Assembly (NCBI RefSeq): GCF_900149705.1
Contig: NZ_LT703001.1
Coordinates: 3,528,001 to 3,592,000 of the forward strand
Source of the DNA: Sphingorhabdus sp. Alg231-15
GTDB lineage: Bacteria > Pseudomonadota > Alphaproteobacteria > Sphingomonadales > Sphingomonadaceae
DNA: 64,000 nucleotides
Direction: 5' to 3'
A program made the translations under genes and the position numbers. Below the pieces are notes generated by a model that worked only from the letters and a program-made list of their open reading frames with translations, was not told the origin of the DNA and did not search any database. This document shows positions 10,801 through 17,666 of the stretch, one piece after another (within the stretch, counting starts at the first letter, position 1; every line of letters starts with the position of its first letter).

Positions 10801-11376
10801 GAATATCAGGATCAGCAACTGGAGGCAGTGCAATATGCTGTTCCCGATCTGCCGGTGGACATTACCGGCTTTCCGGTTTCGGTGAAACGGATCAGCGCGG
10901 AAGCCAATCTGTGGCTGGGCGGCAATATCGGCCTGCGGGCTTCCTATGCCTATACGGACAGCGCGATTGAGGGCAGCTTCGTTTCCGGCGACAATGTCAA
11001 CCAGGCGATTGGGCCGACTTTCGGTTGCGCGACCGCAGACCTGAACTTCACCTTCGGTTGCACCTATGAATTGGGTGACAAGCTGCCCTTTGTTCCTGGT
11101 CATTTTGCAAGGGCCTCGCTGGTCTGGAGCCTGCCAGCGCCGCTCCGACTGAAAGCGACATTATCGGGCAGCTATATTGGCGGACAGGACGATGACTTAG
11201 GCCTGTCTGTTGAAGATGTCGCGCTGGTTGATGCCCGGCTGGAGTGGGAACCACTGGACCAGCGGTTCGCGGTCAATCTTTCGCTGCTCAACCTGCTCGA
11301 CAAGCGTTATGACTCCGCCACTGATGTTGCTGCACCGCGATTGACCGTGGTCGCGGGCGTCGAGGTTCGGTTCTGA
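7813..11376 (+). CDS. FecR-domain / TPR / outer-membrane beta-barrel protein
   Basis: A very large 1187-residue envelope protein. It begins with a signal peptide (about residues 1-26, ending GAIAQ). A FecR-type domain follows at about 60-180, with the typical DGTQVRLGRNS, a hydrophobic strand series, and IRGTEWAI. Residues about 210-560 form helical TPR-like repeats with A-x-A-rich pairs and LDPFNPAIPLA. From about 600 to the end there are alternating aromatic strands, ending VVAGVEVRF; a terminal phenylalanine is typical for BAM-inserted outer-membrane barrels. The start is GTG 7813. One base separates its stop from the CHASE2 adenylate cyclase, so the two are surely co-transcribed. A role as an outer-membrane-anchored sensor or adaptor for the cyclase is inferred. 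Confidence 0.88.
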   Translation: MNLKTIFLFSPIALLSPIIFPDGAIAQKLKRTAPLSGQITATKGGEQATLRPRDNWQRAVVRQDLKAGDVLRTKAAGTLAIVFADGTQVRLGRNSVMVVRRVNKNGPSTLSLQRGRAWGRSPRKRSNLSIETPSATAAIRGTEWAISADADSSQLQVFSGIVELSNEAGSLTVEAGQAASVRLGQAPTRTVLANPTGREQMLYFVNLADGLDMLGNSSETFVAARRAVDDGDWETASRLFDALVRSDDRSDQAAGIYGGYVAAVQLGEEPPPPLLENTAESYLTLSLIAAYDGDLRASQKIAEQGLEAFPDNVLLFKAKADVEAMLGDADAAIATIAAARAAYPDDVALTISEADLMRDYRGSPKAARDILQPILDTEPENIMAQKSQAKNWMAIGAMKEASELVEEALAARPYDAELVSMRAEILLEQNKLSAAKTEIDKALEMDQGNALAGNALAQYWRRKDRLDQALSASLAASAHNPDYGKGFLGLAQVHYEMGDTDLAEQQFDAADRLDPFNPAIPLARTGVALQEFAADDAIRNAREALTRYRARGGEYVNLSENRETGSLVSQAFRFLDLEGWGRYYADRVFDSFTPSSYFDQAINQTPGPFLIRNADGSYNAQQAENSGEGESFEALSSFLQGVALDPLSVASSQRRLRFDNGNFIEPFFGASILDENLRNEKTLSGGLDGIFDAPLPTAIWLRGNYTDISDNRRRPDISPFSRRRGGDNWFFGGYVGLELTPSDSLVLNGELQRNTDLSETNVLGLLDNSFALEEDREVERNFLFGLYSHEFGYRDQLTIGAGFGRSQLNLVSIDTTSTLPFADQLAQSRGTFTYFSANYAKGLGPVDLRIGGEWSDVRTRELRSAFDFAQDNFAPGVVPTRFDLRTTEARAYVDLRYHPIEPLVLQGQLEATARTIAGDTRYPFNFRFGASYELVEGHWLRAAFLRQSRGLFDFSFRPAAVVGLQANSVPSFRQSRNDSVIVRWDAEWSDNLFTTVEYQDQQLEAVQYAVPDLPVDITGFPVSVKRISAEANLWLGGNIGLRASYAYTDSAIEGSFVSGDNVNQAIGPTFGCATADLNFTFGCTYELGDKLPFVPGHFARASLVWSLPAPLRLKATLSGSYIGGQDDDLGLSVEDVALVDARLEWEPLDQRFAVNLSLLNLLDKRYDSATDVAAPRLTVVAGVEVRF

Positions 11377-11377
11377 T

Positions 11378-13165
11378 ATGGCCGAGCCCCGGATCACCGC
11401 TATGCTTTCACCCCGCCACAGGTTTTCCGGGGTGTTGTTGGTTGCCGTGGTTGCGCTGCTGATGGCCTTGCTGAGCCTGTCCACCTTCATGCGCGATCTT
11501 GACGGGCGCAGTTTCGATTATTTGTCGACAGCTGCGCCGACGCTGCCCGAACAACCGGGGATCACGCTAATCGCGATTGATGAACCGAGCATGGATGCCA
11601 TCGGGCAGCAATGGCCGTGGCGGCGTTCGCAACATGCCGAACTGATCGGTCAGCTCCGTAAAGCCGGGACCAAGGCGATCGCTTTCGATGTGCTTTTTGC
11701 CGAGCCATCGGACGAGGCAGAGGACCAGGCGCTGGTCGCCGCGATGGGGCCGGATATTGTTCTCGCCGCTGATGAAAGCCTGATCGAGCGTCCTTATGGC
11801 AGCACGTTGGTGCGCACCGAACCGATGGCAGAGCTGATCGCAGGCGGTGCCCGCTCCGGTATTGCAAGCCTGTCGATGGATGGCGACGGCGTCCTGCGCA
11901 ACATGCCAATATACAGGGACGGCTTCATGACGACGCTGTTCGAACTGGCTGACGGGACACCCGCACCGCAAAGCGAAACGGTCCGCCGGATCCAGCATTT
12001 TGGTGCCGCGGGCAGCTATCCCACAATTTCCTATTATCAGGCGCTGGACCCCGAGGCCTATCTGCCACCGAACTATCTCAAGGACCAGATTGTGGTGATC
12101 GGTTTTGCCTTGCAGACCAATGCGGATGTTGCGACAGGCGGGATCGACGCTTTCGAAACCGCCTATACATTACGATCGCGTCAGCTCACCCCGGGCATAG
12201 AGGTGCAGGCCACGATTTTTGACAATCTCCGCACCGGGCTGTCGATCAGCATATCGCCACCTTGGCTATCGTTTGTGGTGATCGCTCTTGCTAGCGCGCT
12301 CGCGCTGCTGGTGTCTCGTCCGAAGGCGCCGGGCCGAAAGGCATTACTGCTAGCCCTGGCTTTATTGGCGATCATCGGCGGATCATGGCTGGTGCTGCAA
12401 TTCGGGCGTTTCTGGATTGGACCGGTGGCTCCGTCTGCTGCATTGGTGCTTAGTGTGGTCGCCATTGCCACGCGCGACTTTGCCGGCGAACAAAGACGCG
12501 GACGCGAAGTCCAGAATGCCTTTGGCCAATATCTCGCCCCCGAATTGGTGCAGAAAATCGCCGATGATCCTGAATTGCTCAATCTCGGTGGGGTCAATCG
12601 CGAGCTGACCATATTATTTTCCGACATTCGTGGCTTCACCTCCATTGCGGAAGCGATGAAGGATGATCCGCAAGGGTTGACGCGAATGATCAATGCGATC
12701 CTTACGCCGCTGTCGAACATCATTCTCAGCCATGGCGGCACGATTGACAAATATATGGGCGATTGCGTCATGGCCTTCTGGAATGCGCCGCTGGACGATC
12801 CCGATCATGCCCTGCACGCGCTGGAAGCAGCGCAAGAGATGCTCGCGGAAATGGACAATATCAATCAGGCAATTCAGACGATGTTGCCTGAGGGCGCCAA
12901 TGTGCCGGTGATCCGCATGGGCATTGGCATCAACACGGGAACATGCGTGGTCGGCAATATGGGGTCGGACCGCCGGTTCGACTATTCGGTGCTCGGCGAT
13001 GCTGTAAACCTAGCCTCACGCCTTGAGGGACAATGTGAAGAACAGCGTGTCGACATATTGATCGGACAAACCACGGTCAGCGCTGCGCCGTCATTCACCT
13101 TCAGAAAAGTGGCGGATATCCAGGTCAAAGGCCGATCCGCGACAGAACCGACCTATAGCTTTTGA
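11378..13165 (+). CDS. CHASE2-domain class III adenylate cyclase
   Basis: A 595-residue membrane-bound nucleotide cyclase. One N-terminal helix is followed by an extracytoplasmic CHASE2 sensor (about 40-290, with AIDEPSMDAIGQQWPWRR and AFDVLFAEPS). Three further helices (about 290-365) lead to a C-terminal catalytic domain. Metal-binding aspartates are in LFSDIRGFTS (near 416) and YMGDCVMAFW. The adenine-selecting Lys is in DKYMGD, and the transition-state Asn and Arg lie in GDAVNLASRLEG. All residues needed for a homodimeric adenylate cyclase are present, so it should be active and make cAMP. It starts one base after the FecR-TPR-barrel gene. Ligand is unknown. Confidence 0.92.
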   Translation: MAEPRITAMLSPRHRFSGVLLVAVVALLMALLSLSTFMRDLDGRSFDYLSTAAPTLPEQPGITLIAIDEPSMDAIGQQWPWRRSQHAELIGQLRKAGTKAIAFDVLFAEPSDEAEDQALVAAMGPDIVLAADESLIERPYGSTLVRTEPMAELIAGGARSGIASLSMDGDGVLRNMPIYRDGFMTTLFELADGTPAPQSETVRRIQHFGAAGSYPTISYYQALDPEAYLPPNYLKDQIVVIGFALQTNADVATGGIDAFETAYTLRSRQLTPGIEVQATIFDNLRTGLSISISPPWLSFVVIALASALALLVSRPKAPGRKALLLALALLAIIGGSWLVLQFGRFWIGPVAPSAALVLSVVAIATRDFAGEQRRGREVQNAFGQYLAPELVQKIADDPELLNLGGVNRELTILFSDIRGFTSIAEAMKDDPQGLTRMINAILTPLSNIILSHGGTIDKYMGDCVMAFWNAPLDDPDHALHALEAAQEMLAEMDNINQAIQTMLPEGANVPVIRMGIGINTGTCVVGNMGSDRRFDYSVLGDAVNLASRLEGQCEEQRVDILIGQTTVSAAPSFTFRKVADIQVKGRSATEPTYSF

Positions 13166-13201
13166 ACAATGTATCAGATCGGGACAGCCAATTGCGCTTT
13201 T

Positions 13202-13222
13202 CCAAGAAACCCTTGGGTTTTT
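13202..13222 (+). terminator. Possible rho-independent terminator after the cyclase
   Basis: A five-pair stem CCAAG (13202-13206) / CTTGG (13212-13216) with a five-base loop is followed by G and five T. The stem is short but the T-run is well placed, 37 bases after the cyclase stop. Confidence 0.4.
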
Positions 13223-13237
13223 ACTACTTTCCATGTT

Positions 13238-13254
13238 AACCCCTTGTTAGGGTT
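13238..13254 (+). promoter_or_regulatory. Inverted repeat upstream of the PEPxxWA-CTERM gene
   Basis: AACCC (13238-13242) and GGGTT (13250-13254) form an inverted repeat with a seven-base spacer, 65 bases before the start of the PEPxxWA-CTERM gene. It could be an operator or a leader hairpin. The short arms make chance occurrence possible. Confidence 0.25.
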
Positions 13255-13319
13255 CGCAATATTTTTTGGCCGATAGGCCTACCAGTGACGAGAAGTCAGT
13301 GGGAAAAGTGGGGGAAGTT

Positions 13320-13877
13320 ATGAAAAAATATCTATTGGCTGCGGCGGCAGCTGCATGTCTGTCAGTGCCAAGTGTGGCCAGCGCGGCAATCATTACCGAG
13401 ACGCTTGGAATCACGGGCAGCGATTATCAGCTCTCGTTCGGTGATCCATCGGCCAGTCCGGTTGATCCAACATCCATCATATTTTCGGTGACCTTCGACA
13501 ACAGCGCGGATATTTCCGGAACAACCACGGGTTTGAATATCCTTTCAGCGACCCTGCCTTATGCGGCTCAATTCGCATATAGCAGCGGCTCGGACACTTT
13601 GACTCTCGCCACAAATGCCAATCCTAACTCTTGCGGAAATCCTGCAGAATCTTTCTGCATTTTTATCAATAGTTTTTCCACGGCACCTAATGCGAGTTTT
13701 GTGCAGCAATCAACCGCAAGCGGCGGATATTGGCGGGCAAACACGGTAGCAACCTCTGCTGTTCCCGAGCCAGCCACATGGGCGTTCATGATCCTCGGCT
13801 TTGGTGCCATGGGCGGCACGCTGAGATCAAATGGGCGACGCCAGCGTAAAGCCAATGTGAAGGTCAGCTACGCTTAA
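13320..13877 (+). CDS. PEPxxWA-CTERM sorting-domain exported protein
   Basis: A 185-residue exported protein. The signal peptide MKKYLLAAAAAACL ends around SVASA (residue 22). The mature part is rich in Ser, Thr, Asn and beta-type sequence, with one cysteine pair (NSCGNPAESFC). The C-terminus has VPEPATWAFMILGFG followed by Gly and an Arg-rich tail, the PEPxxWA-CTERM tripartite signal that exosortase/archaeosortase-like proteases recognise in sphingomonads. Such proteins are often linked to exopolysaccharide or the cell surface. No exosortase lies in the window. The start at 13320 follows GGGGGAAG; the open frame from 13266 adds no plausible signal peptide. A terminator follows. Confidence 0.85.
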   Translation: MKKYLLAAAAAACLSVPSVASAAIITETLGITGSDYQLSFGDPSASPVDPTSIIFSVTFDNSADISGTTTGLNILSATLPYAAQFAYSSGSDTLTLATNANPNSCGNPAESFCIFINSFSTAPNASFVQQSTASGGYWRANTVATSAVPEPATWAFMILGFGAMGGTLRSNGRRQRKANVKVSYA

Positions 13878-13904
13878 ATAGAAATGACAAGATTATCCCA
13901 AAGA

Positions 13905-13934
13905 CCTGCCGGAGCGATCTGGCGGGGCTTTTTG
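13905..13934 (+). terminator. Rho-independent terminator after the PEPxxWA-CTERM gene
   Basis: CCTGCC (13905-13910) pairs with GGCGGG (13921-13926) around a ten-base loop and is followed by GC and a run of five T. It lies 28 bases after the stop codon and is the clearest intrinsic terminator on the plus strand. Confidence 0.7.
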
Positions 13935-14271
13935 TTTGTCCGACTGCATTTGCTTTGGGCGCAATCAGGGTCAATGGATTCGGGTATTTCCAAGACTGAT
14001 CGAACGCAATTCTTCAGAAATACACTTTAACGATTGGGGCCGGTTCTTGAACGCTAGTCTGAATCAACCCGCGATATCAGCGACAACCAAACAGGTCCGC
14101 TATTTGCCAGGCCAGTCATTCCTGAACTCTGACGCGATCTGCCGGATCTAATGGCAAGAACGAACTGGCCAGCGCCATCCACCAACTAGGTTACGGGAAT
14201 TGGCAATGCCCAACCGGTATCGCATTCAGAAAATGCATTGCAATCGTATCAATGATTTCTAAGCTGAAGAA
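13935..14271. other. Intergenic stretch, no gene seen
   Basis: About 337 bases between the terminator and the next gene. A 71-codon open frame (13936-14151) has no ribosome site, no recognisable protein features and an unlikely composition, so it is not called. No RNA gene or strong repeat was noticed. The DNA looks more AT-rich than the neighbouring core genes. Confidence 0.4.
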
Positions 14272-15915
14272 ATGAAGTTTTCTCGCGGCTATCTGATTTT
14301 GGTTTTAGTGCTTGGACTCATTGCTTTAGGGATATTCGGAAACGCCCACGATCGGGCCGCCAATCCTTCTGTTGAATATTCTGTCGAAGAAGGCAGTAAA
14401 CTACAACTGGATATCATTGCGCAAGTTGGCCCATGGCCCGTTGCATCACGGCTGATCGGTTATCGCGGAAAATTATGGTTCGCCAATTCGGTCAAAGGCC
14501 GCAACCACAATTCGTCCGACATCTGGAGCTTTAATCCAGAAACGGGAGAAACCAGATATGAACGTCATCTCTACAGCCAGGATGCGGGTCATCCATTGGT
14601 CTATAAAGGATTGCTTTATTGGCCGTTCGAGGATGCCCTGCAGTCTGCTGGCAAAGGCGTTGTCGAAGTTACCGATGGCGAGGATTGGCAACCTCTAACC
14701 ATCTCTAATCCGCCCATCTATCACACCAGCCAGTTGCTAGAATGGAACGATGGCTTGCTCGCAATTACAGGGACACGCAACGCAGGCATGCAATTGTCAA
14801 TGGACGCTGGGCGAGGATGGAAAGAACATTATATCCACCCGACGCCATCGACCCATGTCAGCCGGATCAAGGAGATGCTGGTATTTAGAGGTGAGACTTA
14901 TGCGTCACTGAAGGATACGAAGACGAAACGGCTCGTCAGATGGACAGGCTCTGGCTTCCAAACTGTCGATGGCTGGCCGCTCAACCGCTATTTCAATGGC
15001 ATGACAATTCACAGGGATGAACTTTTTGGAATAGTAGGGCGCGGGCGGAAGCGCGAGATCTGGCGATTTGACGGTTCAAAAGCCGTTCGCGTTGACTTTA
15101 GGGGCCCTTTTGTCGACCTGACCAGCGACGGTAAGCAGCTATGGGTTGTTGCCAATGATGGACGCCTGTGGTCGAGCCTCAATGGCAATGATTGGGAGCG
15201 CCACAGTGACCTGAAAAAAGGACGACCTGTGTCTATTCAAGCGATCGCGGGCGGAATCTACGCCGCTGGCGCTGGAGAAGACGGCCGCGGCATTATTTGG
15301 GGTAGGCGCGATCATGTCATTCCCGTTGGTGAGGAACCTCCCAAGCTGGTCTCGCAACATTTGGCTCAAAAGATTTCGATGGATTGGCAGGCTGTCGGTC
15401 AGAAAATTGATGACCTATTGGCTGATCCAGAAACATATTCTCGCTCGAGAATAGGAGAAGTTCGCGAATTGACAGACCGCGCATCGGTAAACGGAGCTCC
15501 TTTTGGTTTTTTCGCGCAGCGTTTGAAAGTGGACATACCACCAGCAAAGATTCTGGCATTCGGCGGAAATATGGAGCTTGACGCAAGAGACATTGCGCAC
15601 GCGACCCTGTTGGCTGGCATGGAAAGAGCCGGTCATGCAAATGTACCGATCGCATATTTGACCGACCCTTGGAGCTCTCCGCCAAACAGCTACGAGAAAT
15701 ATTTTGAAATAGAACTCAGCGCAATGCGTGCCGTAGTCGCGTCGGGTCAGAATGATAGGGACACTATTGCCGCGCTTCTGAGCAGACTTGATTTTCCGGA
15801 TGACCCTCTTTGGCTCAAGTCACAAGTGATTGGTACTCTGACCGCTGTAAGCGGGAAGCATTTCGGCTATGATATTGCTGCGTGGAAAAAATGGGCAAAA
15901 TCGAAACAAAACTGA
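14272..15915 (+). CDS. Secreted or membrane-anchored propeller-like protein, unknown function
   Basis: A 547-residue protein with one N-terminal hydrophobic segment (YLILVLVLGLIALGIFG), a signal anchor or signal peptide. Residues about 50-370 carry recurrent short units with Trp and Gly such as DIWSFNPETG, GRLWSSLNGNDW and EIWRFDGSKA, resembling the blades of a beta-propeller or sialidase-like fold. The last 150 residues are helical and may be HEAT-like (AHATLLAGMERAGHANVPIAYL). I recognise no catalytic motif. The gene stands alone in a stretch with weaker sphingomonad codon style, so it may have been acquired. The start at 14272 follows GAAGAA, a modest ribosome site. Confidence 0.72.
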   Translation: MKFSRGYLILVLVLGLIALGIFGNAHDRAANPSVEYSVEEGSKLQLDIIAQVGPWPVASRLIGYRGKLWFANSVKGRNHNSSDIWSFNPETGETRYERHLYSQDAGHPLVYKGLLYWPFEDALQSAGKGVVEVTDGEDWQPLTISNPPIYHTSQLLEWNDGLLAITGTRNAGMQLSMDAGRGWKEHYIHPTPSTHVSRIKEMLVFRGETYASLKDTKTKRLVRWTGSGFQTVDGWPLNRYFNGMTIHRDELFGIVGRGRKREIWRFDGSKAVRVDFRGPFVDLTSDGKQLWVVANDGRLWSSLNGNDWERHSDLKKGRPVSIQAIAGGIYAAGAGEDGRGIIWGRRDHVIPVGEEPPKLVSQHLAQKISMDWQAVGQKIDDLLADPETYSRSRIGEVRELTDRASVNGAPFGFFAQRLKVDIPPAKILAFGGNMELDARDIAHATLLAGMERAGHANVPIAYLTDPWSSPPNSYEKYFEIELSAMRAVVASGQNDRDTIAALLSRLDFPDDPLWLKSQVIGTLTAVSGKHFGYDIAAWKKWAKSKQN

Positions 15916-16218
15916 AGAGGGCGTAGTCAGCGCCTTAAACGCCGACTTTGGAGATGTTGCAGACATGGTGGCTAAGAGTTACCGCTGGCAATGGACAGCG
16001 GCTCTGCAACTGGAGAGTGCGCTGACAAACGGCAGAACTATGAGCGATGTTGCCCATCACATTCAATGTGAGAACCTCCTGAGCCGTATATGTGATTGCT
16101 GACGTCTGCTTTCGGGATTTAGCGGGAAGAACGCAAATGTCTGCAAACAAGCTGATTTGCTCAGAGATATGGATTCATTCTATGAAGAGTCGGGAAAACA
16201 AGACCGAGGAAGATAGTT
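15916..16218. other. Intergenic stretch with one copy of a short direct repeat
   Basis: No credible gene is seen in these 303 bases; a 77-codon open frame is mostly out-of-frame continuation of the upstream gene. The stretch contains ACGTCTGCTTTCGGGAT at 16102-16118, which recurs with one change after the following VOC gene. Confidence 0.4.
16102..16118 (+). repeat. Short direct repeat, copy 1 (flanks VOC gene)
   Basis: ACGTCTGCTTTCGGGAT here and ACGTCTGCTTTCAGGAT at 16628-16644 match at 16 of 17 bases in the same orientation, on either side of the VOC gene. They resemble short dispersed intergenic repeats that I remember from sphingomonad genomes, but this could not be checked. Confidence 0.45.
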
Positions 16219-16602
16219 ATGTTCAGCCATATGACATTGGGAACTAATGATTGGATAAAAGCGGAGCCATTTTGGAAGGCTGTCGCATCAGCTCTTGAAC
16301 TACCATTGCTTTTTGATCGACCCGGCGGCGTAGCTTATGGAGAGATGACCGGTCCTAAAATATTTATTGGCCCAACGTTCGACGGACAACCAGCCTCAAA
16401 TGGGAATGGCACCCATGTTGCTTTTCTCGCGAAGGATAGAGCCATGGTGGATGCGTTCCACGCCGCAGCATTAAAACATGGCGGTTTGAATGAAGGTGAG
16501 CCGGGGCTAAGGCCTCAATACCACCCTAATTATTACGGCGCATATGTTCGTGACCCAGATGGCAACAAGTTACAAGCTGTATGCCATTCGGTTAATGGAT
16601 AA
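16219..16602 (+). CDS. VOC-superfamily (glyoxalase/bleomycin-resistance-like) protein
   Basis: A 127-residue single-domain vicinal oxygen chelate protein. It opens MFSHMTLGTNDWIKAEPFW with the first metal-position histidine at residue 4. HVAFLAKDRAMVDAFHAAAL supplies the second conserved histidine, and YYGAYVRDPDGNKLQAVCH has the closing glutamine/glutamate region in the usual place. VOC proteins include lyases, dioxygenases and drug-binding proteins, so no substrate is claimed. The ribosome site GAGGAAG precedes ATG 16219. The gene is bracketed by a 17-base direct repeat. Confidence 0.82.
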   Translation: MFSHMTLGTNDWIKAEPFWKAVASALELPLLFDRPGGVAYGEMTGPKIFIGPTFDGQPASNGNGTHVAFLAKDRAMVDAFHAAALKHGGLNEGEPGLRPQYHPNYYGAYVRDPDGNKLQAVCHSVNG

Positions 16603-16627
16603 GCTTGGCATTTTCGATTGATGTCTA

Positions 16628-16644
16628 ACGTCTGCTTTCAGGAT
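16628..16644 (+). repeat. Short direct repeat, copy 2 (flanks VOC gene)
   Basis: ACGTCTGCTTTCAGGAT lies 25 bases after the VOC stop and matches the copy at 16102-16118 except for one base. The two copies are 526 bases apart and bracket a single gene. Confidence 0.45.
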
Positions 16645-16742
16645 GCGCTGCCCCCATTCATTCTGGGCTTTATATTCTCCTCTTTCCTACAATGTACCAG
16701 ATAGGTTATATCTGTGTGTTTCTCTGATAAAGGAACACAGCT

Positions 16743-17522
16743 ATGACACAGCAACCTGCTCACGACAGTTTCACCGATATCCCTGCTGCTGAGGAGCTGG
16801 CGCGGCCCCGGGCGCGCCATGATGGTTGGTCGCCGGACCGGCAGGTGGTGTTTCTTGAAGCCTTGGCGAGGACCGGCAATGTCCGGGCGGCAGCGCGCTA
16901 TGCGGGATTGTCTCGGGAGAGTGCCTATAAGCTGCGTAGGCGGCCGGATGCACGGGCCTTTGCCCGGGCGTGGGATGCGGCGATCATCCATGCCCGGGAT
17001 ATCTTTCAGGACGATCTGATGGACAAGGGGCTTAATGGCTGGAGCGAAGCGGTCTGGCACCAGGGCGAAGAAGTGGGAACAAGGGAACGCTGGAGCGCGC
17101 CTCTGTTTCTGGCAGCGCTTGCCCGGCTCGACAAGATGGCCGACCGGATTGATCTGGCAGGCAAGCCGGCACAGGTGGCGGCCGAGAGATTTGATGATCT
17201 GCTGGACGGCATCGGCAAGGGCGAGGATTGTGCAGCGCTGGTCGACGAGATTGATGCATCGGGTGAGACAGTAGGTGCAAGCAGCGGCGCGCTGTCCAAC
17301 GCGCAGATCATGAAGGCCCTGGAGCTGCAGCATGGGCGTGAGAAAATACAGGCGATGGCGCCGGAGGATACTAATGTATCGGACCTGGATGTTACAGACT
17401 GCGAGGAGTGGGACGATCTCGACTGGGAGCGGGCTGATCGCAGCGGATTACTGGAGCGCAGCGGCTTTTATGAGCAGGAGGAGAGCGAAGCGGGGGAGAA
17501 AGAGGCAGCGCAGGAGGGGTGA
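16743..17522 (+). CDS. Helix-turn-helix protein of unknown role (terminase-small-subunit-like HTH)
   Basis: A 259-residue protein. The N-terminal third contains WSPDRQVVFLEALARTGNV and AARYAGLSRESAYKLRRRP, a helix-turn-helix resembling those in phage terminase small subunits and homeodomain-like DNA-binding proteins. The middle part is helical (APLFLAALARLDKMADRI). The C-terminus is strongly acidic (DCEEWDDLDWERAD, EQEESEAGEKEAAQE). From memory, proteins like this occur as single chromosomal copies in many sphingomonads, without phage neighbours. There is no large terminase, portal or capsid gene here, so a phage remnant is not supported. AAGGA lies before ATG 16743. A palindromic repeat element follows directly downstream. 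Confidence 0.72.
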   Translation: MTQQPAHDSFTDIPAAEELARPRARHDGWSPDRQVVFLEALARTGNVRAAARYAGLSRESAYKLRRRPDARAFARAWDAAIIHARDIFQDDLMDKGLNGWSEAVWHQGEEVGTRERWSAPLFLAALARLDKMADRIDLAGKPAQVAAERFDDLLDGIGKGEDCAALVDEIDASGETVGASSGALSNAQIMKALELQHGREKIQAMAPEDTNVSDLDVTDCEEWDDLDWERADRSGLLERSGFYEQEESEAGEKEAAQEG

Positions 17523-17554
17523 GAATGATGTGAACTTTGGGAGCGCATTCTCCA

Positions 17555-17635
17555 CCGTCATTCCAGCGAAGGCTGGGATCCCCAAGAGACAAGCACTCCC
17601 CTTTGAGGAGATCCCAGCTTTCGCTGGGATGACGG
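17555..17635. repeat. Inverted-repeat element (REP/MITE-like)
   Basis: The arm 17555-17580 (begins CCGTCATTCCAGCGAAGG) and the arm 17610-17635 (begins GATCCCAGCTTTCGCTGG) are reverse complements at 24 of 26 positions around a 29-base spacer. Each arm can also fold by itself (CCAGC-GAAG-GCTGG). The unit lies between the convergent HTH and sulfotransferase genes. It is typical of the dispersed palindromic repeats with a CGTCATCCCAGCGAAAGCTGGGAT core seen in alphaproteobacteria. A related copy lies at 57213-57240. Confidence 0.75.
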
Positions 17636-17666
17636 AACGGGCGGGGAGGAGGGAGTGTCTAACTGA

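Noticed and set aside
13936-14151. Possible 71-residue gene after the PEPxxWA terminator
   Set aside because: No ribosome site, no family features, and a random-looking composition.
15869-16102. Possible 77-residue gene after the propeller-like gene
   Set aside because: Starts inside the upstream gene in another frame and has no ribosome site.
16743-17522. Prophage remnant signalled by the terminase-like HTH protein
   Set aside because: No large terminase, portal, capsid, integrase or attachment repeats are near.
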